Position numbers and translations under genes: made by a program
Source: UBA1351 sp964563505
GTDB lineage: Bacteria; Bacillota; Clostridia; Lachnospirales; Vallitaleaceae
Length of the DNA stretch: 47,531 bases
Assembly (NCBI GenBank): GCA_964563505.1
Contig: CAZLXW010000027.1
Coordinates: 1 to 47,531, forward strand
Direction: 5' to 3'
Notes under the pieces: model-generated
The model's input: the letters and a program-made list of their open reading frames with translations, nothing else
Databases searched by the model: none
Told to the model about the DNA's origin: nothing
Part shown: one piece after another, positions 34,564 through 42,980 of the stretch
How the letters are laid out: the number at the start of each line of letters is the position of its first letter
Numbering within the stretch: position 1 is the first letter of the stretch

Positions 34564-36105
34564 ATGGAATATTTTGTCATAATTTACGGAATTATAAACG
34601 GACTAACTTTTTTCATATATGGTATAGATAAAGTAAAGGCCATAAATAACAAGTACAGAATTCCAGAAAAAGTTTTATTGATATGGGCTTTTTTTGGACC
34701 GATAGGAGGTTTTTTAGGTATGCAGCTTTTTCGACACAAGACAAAAAAGACAAAATTCAAGGTAAGTGTTCCTTTATTTTTATTTCTACATATTTTCATT
34801 TTTGTTTTTGCCAATCCGGTAAATGCAGTAGAATCAGAGCCTTCAGCATGGGCTATTGAAGAATTTAACCAAGCGCAAGAAAAAGGTTATATCACGGAAA
34901 ACTTATATAGTGATTTTCAAGAAAATATTACGCGTGAAGAGTTTGTTGAGCTTATTGTGACTGCATTTGAAAAGATGTTTGGTCAATTAGATAGTGTCTC
35001 ATTAGAAGAAAATATATTTGAAGATACAGACAATATATATGCGGTAAAAGGCTATGTGTTAGGTTTGACACAAGGAAATAATGGGTATTTCTATCCGGAT
35101 CAGAAGATAACCCGGGAAGAAATGATTGTTATTTTTATCCGATTAAGTGATGCCATTGAGTTGCGGTCGGAAGTAGAATTATTGTCAAAGAATCCGACAA
35201 AATTTGAATTTACAGACAACAAGGATATATCAGATTGGGCTCAACAAGCCATGAAACAGGCTGTGGGTAATGGCTTGGTTCGAGGAACGGAAAGTGAAGA
35301 TGGTGGCATCTATTTAAACCCCAAATCATTCAGTACCAAAGAACAAGCGATTTTATTAAATCTACGTCTTTTTAAAAACTTTGAAAATAATAAAAAATTA
35401 ATTGAGTATATAAATGACTTTGTTGAAGCTACTGCAGAAGAAAAAGTTGCAGAAGAGTCAATGAAAAAATCCATAGATTCTAAAGAAACAGTATCAGAGA
35501 AAATCGGTATTATTACTACGGATGTTTTGAACTTTCGATCATCGCCATCTTTGGAAAATGACGATAATAAAATCGGAAAACTGACCATGAATCAACGTGT
35601 AACCATCAAAGGGGAAGAAGGTGAATGGTATATAGTTCTTACCCAAAATGCGGTACAGGGATATGCATACAAAGAATTCGTTCGTATTTTAAATGATGAA
35701 GAAGTTAGTATGACGAAAAGTATTCATGAGAATTCAGATGCAGATGTAGACCAACTGATTGCATATGCAAAACAATTTATCGGAACACCCTATCGATATA
35801 GTGGAACCAGTTTAACAAAAGGACTTGATTGTTCTTCATTTACACAACAAATATATGCACCCTTTGGCGTTTCATTAAATCGCTCATCGAGAGATCAGTA
35901 TTTGCAAGGTACATATATTGACAAGAATGAATTATTACCCGGCGATTTATTGTTTTATGGAAGCTCAGGACGTGTATCTCATGTGGCAATATACATGGGT
36001 GGCGGGCAGTCTATTCATGCAACAACGACTTCAGGTGTTCGAATAACACCGGCTTTTGGATGGATGAGTCGATTACCTTTTATCGGTGCTAAACGTGTGT
36101 TATAA
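34564..36105 (+). CDS. DUF1294-SLH-SH3-NlpC/P60 cell-wall hydrolase
   Basis: A 513-aa fusion. Residues 1-65 are a DUF1294 membrane unit (YGIDKVKAINNKYRIPEKVLL, FLGMQLFRHKTKKTKF). Residues 66-87 form a second hydrophobic stretch that looks like a signal peptide ending ANPVNA. Then SLH-type repeats (about 92-275), a bacterial SH3 domain (about 315-372) and an NlpC/P60 peptidase (about 388-513) with the catalytic triad C423 (LDCSSF), H473 (VSHVAIYMGGG) and H485. It probably cleaves stem peptides while bound to the wall. An in-frame ATG at 34720, ten bases after AGGAGG, could start a conventional secreted form. Confidence 0.85.
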   Translation: MEYFVIIYGIINGLTFFIYGIDKVKAINNKYRIPEKVLLIWAFFGPIGGFLGMQLFRHKTKKTKFKVSVPLFLFLHIFIFVFANPVNAVESEPSAWAIEEFNQAQEKGYITENLYSDFQENITREEFVELIVTAFEKMFGQLDSVSLEENIFEDTDNIYAVKGYVLGLTQGNNGYFYPDQKITREEMIVIFIRLSDAIELRSEVELLSKNPTKFEFTDNKDISDWAQQAMKQAVGNGLVRGTESEDGGIYLNPKSFSTKEQAILLNLRLFKNFENNKKLIEYINDFVEATAEEKVAEESMKKSIDSKETVSEKIGIITTDVLNFRSSPSLENDDNKIGKLTMNQRVTIKGEEGEWYIVLTQNAVQGYAYKEFVRILNDEEVSMTKSIHENSDADVDQLIAYAKQFIGTPYRYSGTSLTKGLDCSSFTQQIYAPFGVSLNRSSRDQYLQGTYIDKNELLPGDLLFYGSSGRVSHVAIYMGGGQSIHATTTSGVRITPAFGWMSRLPFIGAKRVL

Positions 36106-36142
36106 GAGCTATCATAAATCGTTATATTGAGAAGCAAGATTA

Positions 36143-36184
36143 TAAGTGGTTTGCCTTGACAATTCAAGGTAAACCACTTAAACT
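36143..36184 (+). promoter_or_regulatory. Promoter in a 16-bp inverted repeat upstream of leuC
   Basis: TTGACA (36156-36161), 17 bases, TAAACT (36179-36184). The -35 box lies in an inverted repeat, TAAGTGGTTTGCCTTG (36143-36158) against CAAGGTAAACCACTTA (36165-36180), 16 pairs with one G-T and a 6-base loop. No T tract follows on the plus strand. It may be an operator, or a terminator arm reused as a promoter. Confidence 0.5.
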
Positions 36185-36207
36185 ATGATTGAGTAAAGTG
36201 TTGAAGT

Positions 36208-36228
36208 GAAAGCCGAAAGCGGACTTTC
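36208..36228 (+). other. Leader hairpin before leuC
   Basis: GAAAGCCG and CGG-A-CTTTC pair around an AAAG loop, with one bulge, about 17 bases upstream of the ribosome binding site. No T-box or leader peptide for leucine attenuation was recognised. Confidence 0.35.
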
Positions 36229-36253
36229 TTAAAGTGAAAAAAGGAGAAAAAAT

Positions 36254-37546
36254 ATGGGTAAAACAATTGCACAAAAAATATTTGACGCACATCAAATTGA
36301 CAAACCATTTGAAGATACAACCATTGTAAAATTAGATGCGGTTTTCTGCCACGAGATTACAACACCAATTGCGATTACAGATTTAATGGCGAGAGACATG
36401 GACCGTGTATTTGATCCAACAAAGATTAAAGCAGTTATTGATCATGTTACACCGGCCAAAGACTCTAAAACAGCAGAACAAGGAAAGATTTTACGTGATT
36501 GGGCAAAACGCCATCAGATTAAAGACTTTTTTGATATCGGTCGTAATGGTGTGTGTCATGCCATTTTCCCGGAAAAAGGATTTGTTCGTCCTGGATACAC
36601 GATTATTATGGGAGATAGTCATACCTGTACTCATGGTGCGTTTGGAGCTTTTGCAGCAGGTGTTGGAACAACAGATCTTGAAGTTGGCATATTAAAAGGG
36701 GTATGTTCTTTTAAAGAACCAAAAACAATGAAGTTTGAATTAACAGGACAATTACCCAAAGGCGTGTACGCCAAAGATGCTATTCTCTATATCATCAATC
36801 AAATCGGTGTAAACGGCGCAACAAACTGTGTAATGGAGTTTGCCGGTAATATTGTTGAAGAGATGTCTATGGAATCCCGTATGACATTATGTAATATGGC
36901 AATTGAAGCTGGAGGAACGTCAGGTATCTGTTATCCTGATATGACAACGGTTGACTATTTATGGCCATTTATTCAAGATGAGTTTGAATCAAAAGAAGAA
37001 GCATTGAAAGAATATAGCAAATGGACGTCAGATGCTGATGCCAGCTATGAAGCCGTTTATACATACGACTTATCTGATTTAGAACCAATGGTTACCTTTG
37101 GATTTAAACCGGATCAAGTCAAACCAGTGACTGAAATGGAAGGCACAAAAATCGATCAGGTATATATTGGTTCTTGTACAAACGGACGTATTGAAGACCT
37201 TCGTATTGCAGCTCAAGTATTAAAGGGTAAATCAATTAGTGATGATTTACGCGGTGTCTTATCTCCAGCAACACCAGCAATTTATCAACTGGCTTTAAAA
37301 GAAGGGCTTATTGATATTTTTATGGAAGCAGGGTTTTGTGTTACGAATCCGACATGTGGTGCTTGTTTAGGAATGAGCAACGGTGTATTAGCTGAAGGAG
37401 AAGCATGTGCGTCAACGACAAACCGTAACTTTAACGGACGTATGGGACGTGGTGGGATGGTTCATTTGATGAGCCCAGCGACTGCAGCAGCTACAGCCAT
37501 TGAAGGCCTTATTACCAATTCGACACTATTTGAAGGAGGGAAATAA
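36254..37546 (+). CDS. leuC: 3-isopropylmalate dehydratase large subunit
   Basis: Aconitase-family enzyme of leucine biosynthesis that isomerises 2- to 3-isopropylmalate with LeuD. The 430-aa length fits the shorter LeuC2/HacA-like group. The [4Fe-4S] ligands are C308 (GSCTNGR), C368 and C371 (NPTCGACLGM). Other family motifs: GDSHTCTHGAFGAFAAGVGT, and MGRGGMVHLMSPATAAATA. First gene of a leuC-leuD-ilvD cluster; AAAGGAG ribosome binding site. Homoaconitase activity cannot be excluded by sequence alone, but the LeuD and IlvD neighbours support leucine synthesis. Confidence 0.93.
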   Translation: MGKTIAQKIFDAHQIDKPFEDTTIVKLDAVFCHEITTPIAITDLMARDMDRVFDPTKIKAVIDHVTPAKDSKTAEQGKILRDWAKRHQIKDFFDIGRNGVCHAIFPEKGFVRPGYTIIMGDSHTCTHGAFGAFAAGVGTTDLEVGILKGVCSFKEPKTMKFELTGQLPKGVYAKDAILYIINQIGVNGATNCVMEFAGNIVEEMSMESRMTLCNMAIEAGGTSGICYPDMTTVDYLWPFIQDEFESKEEALKEYSKWTSDADASYEAVYTYDLSDLEPMVTFGFKPDQVKPVTEMEGTKIDQVYIGSCTNGRIEDLRIAAQVLKGKSISDDLRGVLSPATPAIYQLALKEGLIDIFMEAGFCVTNPTCGACLGMSNGVLAEGEACASTTNRNFNGRMGRGGMVHLMSPATAAATAIEGLITNSTLFEGGK

Positions 37547-37547
37547 G

Positions 37548-38072
37548 ATGAAATCATTTAGCGGAAGCGTCTTGTTTTTGGACAGAAGTGACATTAATAC
37601 GGATGAAATTATTCCGGCAAAATATTTAACCGAGATTACCAAAGAAGCCTTAAAGCCATATCTTCTTGAAGATTTGAAGCTTGATGGATTTAATCCGAAT
37701 TCAGATATTAAAGGAAAAAAAGTGGTAATCACACGTTCTAACTTTGGATGTGGTTCCTCTCGGGAGCATGCCCCTTGGGCACTGGAGGTTAATGATATTA
37801 ATGCTGTTTTCGCAGTGAATTTTGCCCGTATTTTTCGCCAAAATATGTATAACTGCGGAATGCTAGCAACAGAACTTAGCGAAGCGAATATTGATGAAAT
37901 GTTCGATACGTTTTCTGGAAAAGATACAGAAGCTATTGTTGATATTGAAAAAGCAACACTGACATTAAAGGCTGAAAACATTCAGAAGGAATATGCCTTT
38001 AAGCTTGAGGGTTTTGACCGAGCGCTTATAGAAGCAGAAGGCTGGGTCGGCTACGCAGACGCAAATTATTAA
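37548..38072 (+). CDS. leuD: 3-isopropylmalate dehydratase small subunit
   Basis: The 174-aa swivelling subunit that pairs with LeuC. Start ATG at 37548, one base after the leuC stop, with GAAGGAGGG upstream; a longer in-frame reading into leuC has no ribosome binding site. Family motifs: LDRSDINTDEIIPAKYL and NFGCGSSREHAPWAL. The stop is immediately followed by the ilvD promoter. Confidence 0.94.
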   Translation: MKSFSGSVLFLDRSDINTDEIIPAKYLTEITKEALKPYLLEDLKLDGFNPNSDIKGKKVVITRSNFGCGSSREHAPWALEVNDINAVFAVNFARIFRQNMYNCGMLATELSEANIDEMFDTFSGKDTEAIVDIEKATLTLKAENIQKEYAFKLEGFDRALIEAEGWVGYADANY

Positions 38073-38101
38073 TTGACAACCATTATCATTTGCTTCATAA
38101 T
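38073..38101 (+). promoter_or_regulatory. Sigma-A promoter of ilvD
   Basis: A perfect TTGACA (38073-38078), 17-base spacer and CATAAT (38096-38101), directly after the leuD stop. The transcript would start near 38108, about 40 bases before the ilvD ATG. It allows ilvD expression independent of leuCD. Confidence 0.75.
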
Positions 38102-38147
38102 AGAATACAAGATGAATTTAATAGGTATTTTAGAAAGGATGATGATT

Positions 38148-39866
38148 ATGAGTTGTTGTCATGATAAGAATCAATGTGAAGAGAACAAGGTGAAAAAAGA
38201 CTTAAGAATAAATAGTATAGATATTAGTGAAGGAATAAATCGGACGCCGAATCGGGCAATGCTTCGAGCAGTCGGATTTCAGGATGAAGACTTCAAGAAA
38301 CCAATGATTGGTATAGCAAGTACATGGAGTGAAGTGACACCTTGTAATATTCACATCGATCAAATAGCCCTTCGAGCAAAAGAAGGTGCTAGAGAAGCCG
38401 GTGGAGCTCCAATGATTTTCAACACAATTACGGTGGCTGACGGTATTGCTATGGGGCACGAAGGCATGCGCTATTCATTACCCAGTCGTGAGGTTATAGC
38501 GGATTCAATCGAGACCGTTGTAGGTGCCGAGCGTCTTGATGGGCTTGTAGCTATTGGTGGATGTGATAAAAATATGCCGGGATGCATGATAGGTATTGGT
38601 CGATTAAATATCCCGGCTGTTTTTGTATATGGAGGTACCATTCAGCCCGGAAAACTTGATGGTCAAGATATTGATATTGTTTCTGCGTTTGAAGCGGTCG
38701 GACAATTTAATAAAGGTGAGATTGATGAAAAACGCTTGCATGAAATAGAATGTACTGCTTGTCCGGGAGCCGGTTCCTGTGGCGGAATGTATACAGCAAA
38801 TACCATGGCATCGGCTATTGAAGCGATGGGGATGTCGTTGCCTTTTAATGCATCAACATCGGCTATTGACAATAAAAAATCCGAAGAAGCTATTCGAGCC
38901 GGAAAACAAGTGGTGAAGTTATTAGAAATGGACATATACCCGAGGGATATCATGACAAAAAAAGCATTTGAAAATGCAATTACCGTTGTTATGGCACTCG
39001 GTGGATCAACTAATGCCTTTTTGCATCTATTAGGTATGGCTCATTCGGTTGATGTTGATTTATCCTATGATGATTTTGAACGTATTCGTAAACAGGTTCC
39101 ACACTTGGCAGATTTAAAGCCCAGTGGCAAATATGTCATGCAGGACTTAAGTAATGTGGGTGGACTTCCCGGTGTTATGAAAATATTATTACGAAAAGGA
39201 TTATTACACGGTGACTGCTTAACAGTGACTGGAAAGACGGTGGAAGAAAATTTGAATGATTTTCCCGACTTGGATGTGCATCAAGAAATCATTCGAGATT
39301 TTGATCATCCGTTAAAGCCGGAGGGCCCTTTATATGTTCTTAAAGGAAATCTCGCACCGGATGGTGCTGTGTGTAAAATGTCCGGTGTACCAGTCAAGAC
39401 AATGACTGGACCTGCGAAAGTCTTTGATTCTGAAGAAGATGCAACCAAAGCTTTAATGGAAAATTCGATTGTTGAAAATGATGTCATTGTGATTCGTTAT
39501 CAAGGGCCTAAAGGTGGACCGGGAATGCCGGAAATGTTATCTATTAGCGCCATTGTCATTGGTAAAGGATTAGGCGGAAAAGTAGCTATGCTTACGGATG
39601 GTCGATATTCAGGAGGTAGTCATGGACTCGTTATCGGTCATATTGCACCGGAAGCCCAAGTTGGAGGCCCTATTGCACTTATTCAGAATTATGATATGAT
39701 TACTATAGATATTACAACAAATTCGATTCATGTGGATTTAACTGAAGAAGAATTTGAAAACAGACGAAAGCTGTGGAGTGAGCCACCTTATCGCTATCAA
39801 CGTGGTGTCTTAAATAAGTATATTCGTCTTGTGACTTCAGCAGATCGTGGGGCGGTTACAGACTAA
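38148..39866 (+). CDS. ilvD: Dihydroxy-acid dehydratase
   Basis: Fe-S enzyme dehydrating 2,3-dihydroxy acids in isoleucine, valine and leucine synthesis, 572 aa. Of several in-frame ATGs (38112, 38139, 38142, 38148) the one at 38148 has AAAGGA at the right distance, and earlier ones lie near or before the predicted transcript start. Cluster and active-site motifs: GGCDKNMPGCMIGIGR, CPGAGSCGGMYTANTM, ADGIAMGHEGMRYSLPSRE and DGRYSGGSHGLVIGHIAPEA. The N-terminus has an extra Cys-rich segment (SCCHDKNQCEE) not usual for IlvD. A small unknown gene follows 17 bases later. Confidence 0.94.
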   Translation: MSCCHDKNQCEENKVKKDLRINSIDISEGINRTPNRAMLRAVGFQDEDFKKPMIGIASTWSEVTPCNIHIDQIALRAKEGAREAGGAPMIFNTITVADGIAMGHEGMRYSLPSREVIADSIETVVGAERLDGLVAIGGCDKNMPGCMIGIGRLNIPAVFVYGGTIQPGKLDGQDIDIVSAFEAVGQFNKGEIDEKRLHEIECTACPGAGSCGGMYTANTMASAIEAMGMSLPFNASTSAIDNKKSEEAIRAGKQVVKLLEMDIYPRDIMTKKAFENAITVVMALGGSTNAFLHLLGMAHSVDVDLSYDDFERIRKQVPHLADLKPSGKYVMQDLSNVGGLPGVMKILLRKGLLHGDCLTVTGKTVEENLNDFPDLDVHQEIIRDFDHPLKPEGPLYVLKGNLAPDGAVCKMSGVPVKTMTGPAKVFDSEEDATKALMENSIVENDVIVIRYQGPKGGPGMPEMLSISAIVIGKGLGGKVAMLTDGRYSGGSHGLVIGHIAPEAQVGGPIALIQNYDMITIDITTNSIHVDLTEEEFENRRKLWSEPPYRYQRGVLNKYIRLVTSADRGAVTD

Positions 39867-39883
39867 GAAAAGGATTCGGTGAT

Positions 39884-40456
39884 ATGGACAAAAAAGTGAA
39901 ATTTAAGTATCGTAAAAAGGAAGGCAAATACATAGTAGAGTATTCACGTGTGAAAGATATCAAAGCAGAACGATTTGCTATCTTAAAACAAATAAATGAA
40001 TCCCATGATATGTTTGTTATTTTAGATACGGAATTGTTAGGGACAGTTAATCCGGAGTTTGAACGTGAGAAATTGCCCTTAGCGACAAGAGAAGGGCAAA
40101 ACAGTATTATGGGTCTATTTGTCAATAAAGATATTCCCAATAGTATGCGACATAAATATGTTGACCGCCAGAAAAAAATGTTTGGTGTACCAATGGGAAA
40201 AACTGAACGAGAAGAGGAAGTTAATCTTGCGTTTTACTTTGATAAAGGAAGATTAGATTATGATATCTTTGAGCAGCTTCTTTGTGTTTACGATTATATG
40301 ATTGGCATTGAAAGCCTAGAACCGATCGAAGAACTTTTAGACAAATTTAGCCTTGGCGAATTTTCACGTATTCAAGATACAAAAGCATTTAAGTATGAAC
40401 TTGTTGATTCGCTTTATATGCGACACTTTTATACTAACTATGATTTGAAAAAATAA
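39884..40456 (+). CDS. Protein of unknown function downstream of ilvD
   Basis: A 190-aa soluble, highly charged protein that I do not recognise. It has a lysine-rich N-terminus (KKVKFKYRKKEGKY), a central NSIMGLFVNKDIPNSMRHKYVDRQKKMFG segment region (about 66-94), and an acidic helical C-terminal half. No signal peptide, membrane helix or catalytic motif is evident. It has an AAAGGA ribosome binding site, lies 17 bases after ilvD and shares its terminator, so it is probably co-transcribed. Codon use looks like the neighbours, arguing for a real gene. Confidence 0.8.
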   Translation: MDKKVKFKYRKKEGKYIVEYSRVKDIKAERFAILKQINESHDMFVILDTELLGTVNPEFEREKLPLATREGQNSIMGLFVNKDIPNSMRHKYVDRQKKMFGVPMGKTEREEEVNLAFYFDKGRLDYDIFEQLLCVYDYMIGIESLEPIEELLDKFSLGEFSRIQDTKAFKYELVDSLYMRHFYTNYDLKK

Positions 40457-40463
40457 GTACATA

Positions 40464-40500
40464 GAAAGAGGGCACTTCAGAAATTGAAGTGCCCTCTTTC
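40464..40500. terminator. Bidirectional terminator between convergent genes
   Basis: GAAAGAGGGCACTTCA and TGAAGTGCCCTCTTTC form a perfect 16-bp stem with a 5-base loop. Lies between the ilvD-linked gene and the convergent disulfide oxidoreductase gene. Confidence 0.9.
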
Positions 40501-40522
40501 TTCTTAACTGCAGGAAAGCATT

Positions 40523-41167
40523 TTAAGAGATTTTTTGGATTTCTTCTAGGAAGGCTTCGATGGGTTGGTTTCCGACTAATTCATGTTCGCCATTAATGAC
40601 AATTTTTGGGACGCCGGAAACGTTATATTTATTGGAAAATTCATTAAATGTTTGTGCTTCAATCATTTCTGCTTGAATATTTTCATTCATGAGTGCCAAT
40701 TTTTGCGCTTTTTGTACTGCGCCTGGGCAGTGTGGACAACTTAAGGTGATGAACACTTTGATATCAATCGGTTTATTGATTGCCATAATTGCTTTTGTCA
40801 TATCTTCAGGCAATTGGCTTTCAGCTCCGGATACTTCAATTAATGCAGGAATGAAGGAATTGATTTCGTGACCAGCAGGAATTCCGTTAAACTTAATTCG
40901 CTTATAGTCGCCGTTTTGATCAAGAAGAACGATGCTTGGGACCATTTCGACATTAAATTTCTCTGCAAGCTCAGCATCCTTATCAATATCATAATGAACG
41001 AGTTCTAGTTTATCACTTAAGGGAAGAAGTTCTTCCATGAATTCTTTGGTTTCTTTACAAGTAGCACAATCGTTTTGATCTGTAAATAAAGCAATGGTTA
41101 CTTTGTTCTCAAGTTGAGTAAATACATCTCTCAATTGTTGTTCGATTTCATTATTTAACATTTTCAT
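40523..41167 (-). CDS. Protein disulfide oxidoreductase with two thioredoxin folds
   Basis: A 214-aa glutaredoxin-like protein of the PDO/AhpF-N-terminal class. It has two thioredoxin folds, each with a CxxC: C34-A-T-C37 (about 1-115) and C144-P-H-C147 (about 125-212). The second is the usual reductant site. Start chosen at 41167 (MKML), with AAAGGACAAG upstream; a longer reading lies in trxB. It overlaps the trxB stop by 17 bases, so the pair is one unit: TrxB passes electrons to this protein, which would reduce peroxiredoxins or other disulfides. Confidence 0.88.
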   Translation of the reverse strand: MKMLNNEIEQQLRDVFTQLENKVTIALFTDQNDCATCKETKEFMEELLPLSDKLELVHYDIDKDAELAEKFNVEMVPSIVLLDQNGDYKRIKFNGIPAGHEINSFIPALIEVSGAESQLPEDMTKAIMAINKPIDIKVFITLSCPHCPGAVQKAQKLALMNENIQAEMIEAQTFNEFSNKYNVSGVPKIVINGEHELVGNQPIEAFLEEIQKIS

Positions 41168-42167
41168 AATTACTTGTCCTTTCTTTTGCATTGAGTAAGT
41201 TGATATAATCATTAGCCGCTAAAGCAGTTTTAGCGCCATCGCTGGATGCAATTACAATCTGCTTGTACCCGACAGTGGTAACATCACCAGCAGCAAAGAT
41301 TCCGGAAATATTTGTTTGACCTTTTTCATCGACAATCACTTCGCCGAATTCATTCATTTCAACTAAATCTACAAATAAATCGCTGTTTGGTACGACGCCG
41401 ATTTCAATAAAGACACCATCAGCAGATAAGTCAAATTCTTGATTTTTCTCTTTGTCAAAAACATGAATATGACTAAAAAAATCATCGCCTTCGATACTTA
41501 AGATTTGTGTTTCAAGATGGATATCGACTTTATCATTTTGATATAGTTCGTCGACGAGAATTTGATCTGCTCGAAACTGACTACGATGAACAAGTGTTAC
41601 ATGGTTGGCGACTTTTGTTAAATCAAGCGCAGCTTCAACAGCTGAGTTGCCACCACCTGCGATAATAACATTCTTGTTTTTATACAGTGGCGCATCACAG
41701 ATTGCACAATAGGCAACGCCTCGTCCGGCAAGGCGATCTTCTCCGGGAACGCCGATTTTTCGGTGGTTTGTTCCGGTAGCAAGAAGAAGAGAGCGTCCTT
41801 TAATTACACGGCCATCTGTTAATACGACTTCATGATAAGATATTCCGGGAATTATTTCTTCTACTTCTGTGTATTCAGAAATAGGTACGTCTAATTCCAA
41901 GACATGGTTTTTAAAGTTTGTAACGAGTTCCTCGCCGGTTGCTGTTGTGGTACCTAAATAGTTTTCTACAGTTGAAGTATTGACAATTTGCCCACCTATT
42001 TGCTTGGTGATAATACCGGTTTCTAATCCTTTTCGCTTTGCATAAAGTGCAGCATTTAATCCGGCAGGGCCACCGCCGATGATTAAAAAATCATATAGAA
42101 TATTCTCATTGACTTCAGGTACTTTTGGGCTAAATCCCTCAAAATTGAACTGAAAATTTGATGTCAT
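41151..42167 (-). CDS. trxB: Thioredoxin reductase (AhpF-like)
   Basis: FAD/NAD(P)H flavoprotein of 338 aa. FAD motif IIGGGPAGLNAALYAKRKG (29-47), redox-active C154-A-I-C157-D, NAD(P)H motif IIAGGGNSAVEAALDL, and GIFAAGDVTT for the FAD flavin. About 24 extra residues precede the Rossmann fold. The segment IGGQIVNTSTVENYLG resembles the AhpF flavoprotein domain, consistent with its PDO-type partner. It is preceded by AGGAGG and, 17 bases further up, by a transposase-like gene on the same strand. Confidence 0.92.
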   Translation of the reverse strand: MTSNFQFNFEGFSPKVPEVNENILYDFLIIGGGPAGLNAALYAKRKGLETGIITKQIGGQIVNTSTVENYLGTTTATGEELVTNFKNHVLELDVPISEYTEVEEIIPGISYHEVVLTDGRVIKGRSLLLATGTNHRKIGVPGEDRLAGRGVAYCAICDAPLYKNKNVIIAGGGNSAVEAALDLTKVANHVTLVHRSQFRADQILVDELYQNDKVDIHLETQILSIEGDDFFSHIHVFDKEKNQEFDLSADGVFIEIGVVPNSDLFVDLVEMNEFGEVIVDEKGQTNISGIFAAGDVTTVGYKQIVIASSDGAKTALAANDYINLLNAKERTSNYENVK

Positions 42168-42184
42168 ATTATTGCCTCCTTTAG

Positions 42185-42847
42185 TTACTTTAATAGTTTA
42201 CTTATGGTCGATTCGGAAAGATTTCCGAATAATTCTCCTAATTGTTTTAAGGATAAAGTAGAGTGCTTTCTAAATAAGCGTATAAGTTCGTTACGTAATG
42301 ATTTGTTTTTTAATAACTCATCAAGCGTTAATCCGCGTTCAGTTGCTATTGTTTCAAGTTTATCTTTTGCCACGTTTGTTGATCGAATACAGTTTTCGCA
42401 ATCTTCAAAATGATGAGTAGATAAGCCGCTTGTGATATTTATGTTTTCATAACAAACGGTAAAAGTACCATTTTGAAGTTGACAATGTCGTTTCGAAAGA
42501 TCCGATTTTATCTTTGCTAGTTTGGAGTCGCTTTCGATTAATTCGCTTTTGTAACGGTCTTTATATAAGTGACCGTGGCATTGAGCATACATAGCATATG
42601 AAATATTGATACTCTTCATAATCTTGGAAATATCTCCGCCATTAACATCTAGAACAAGTTCGTAGGAGTTATCTGAACTTAAACAATATCCATGTAAGAT
42701 AAAATCATATTTTGATTGACATGTTTTTATGATGTCCGCAAACTTTTGACGATCAGCGTCTGTTTGGAATAGGCAGCGATTGTTTCCACCATATTGACGA
42801 ATATAATAGCGACCAAATTCATTTTTCTTTCGTGCTTGTCTTGCCAT
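42185..42847 (-). CDS. REP-type Y1 transposase-like protein, catalytic HUH lost
   Basis: A 220-aa relative of REP-associated tyrosine transposases. The N-terminal Y1-fold region is recognisable (MARQARKK..GRYYIRQYGGNNRCLFQTDADRQKF pattern, HGYCLSSDNSYEL, KIMKSINISYAMY, GHLYKDRYKSE). The family HUH motif (N-H-x-H) reads N60-S61-Y62-E63, so both metal-binding histidines are gone, and the usual RYIHxNP tyrosine helix is replaced by KIKSDLSKRH. A C-terminal HTH remains (LKQLGELFGNLSESTISKLLK). It is full length and lies 17 bases upstream of trxB on the same strand, suggesting domestication as a DNA-binding protein. Confidence 0.8.
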   Translation of the reverse strand: MARQARKKNEFGRYYIRQYGGNNRCLFQTDADRQKFADIIKTCQSKYDFILHGYCLSSDNSYELVLDVNGGDISKIMKSINISYAMYAQCHGHLYKDRYKSELIESDSKLAKIKSDLSKRHCQLQNGTFTVCYENINITSGLSTHHFEDCENCIRSTNVAKDKLETIATERGLTLDELLKNKSLRNELIRLFRKHSTLSLKQLGELFGNLSESTISKLLK

Positions 42848-42888
42848 AATTTTACAGCTCCTAATGTTTTATTAACAACTATGAATAC

Positions 42889-42928
42889 ATCATACATGAA
42901 ACTTGAATAAAATTCAAGTACCGTCCCC
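42889..42928 (-). promoter_or_regulatory. Promoter and palindrome upstream of the REP-like gene
   Basis: Minus strand TTGAAT (42912-42917), 17 bases, TATGAT (42889-42894). The -35 box lies in the palindrome ACTTGAATAAAATTCAAGT (42901-42919; 8-base arms), which is followed on the plus strand by ACCGTCCCC (42920-42928). The palindrome could be an autoregulatory site; the C-rich flank resembles sequences I remember near REP transposase genes. Confidence 0.55.
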
Positions 42929-42980
42929 AAGAATTTACAAATTGTTCATATTTGGGCCCTTGAAGCCTTGGAATTACAAT

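Noticed and set aside
36106..36253. T-box or leucine leader peptide before leuC
   Set aside because: No T-box consensus, no specifier loop and no leucine-codon-rich short ORF was found; only an inverted repeat/promoter and a small hairpin.
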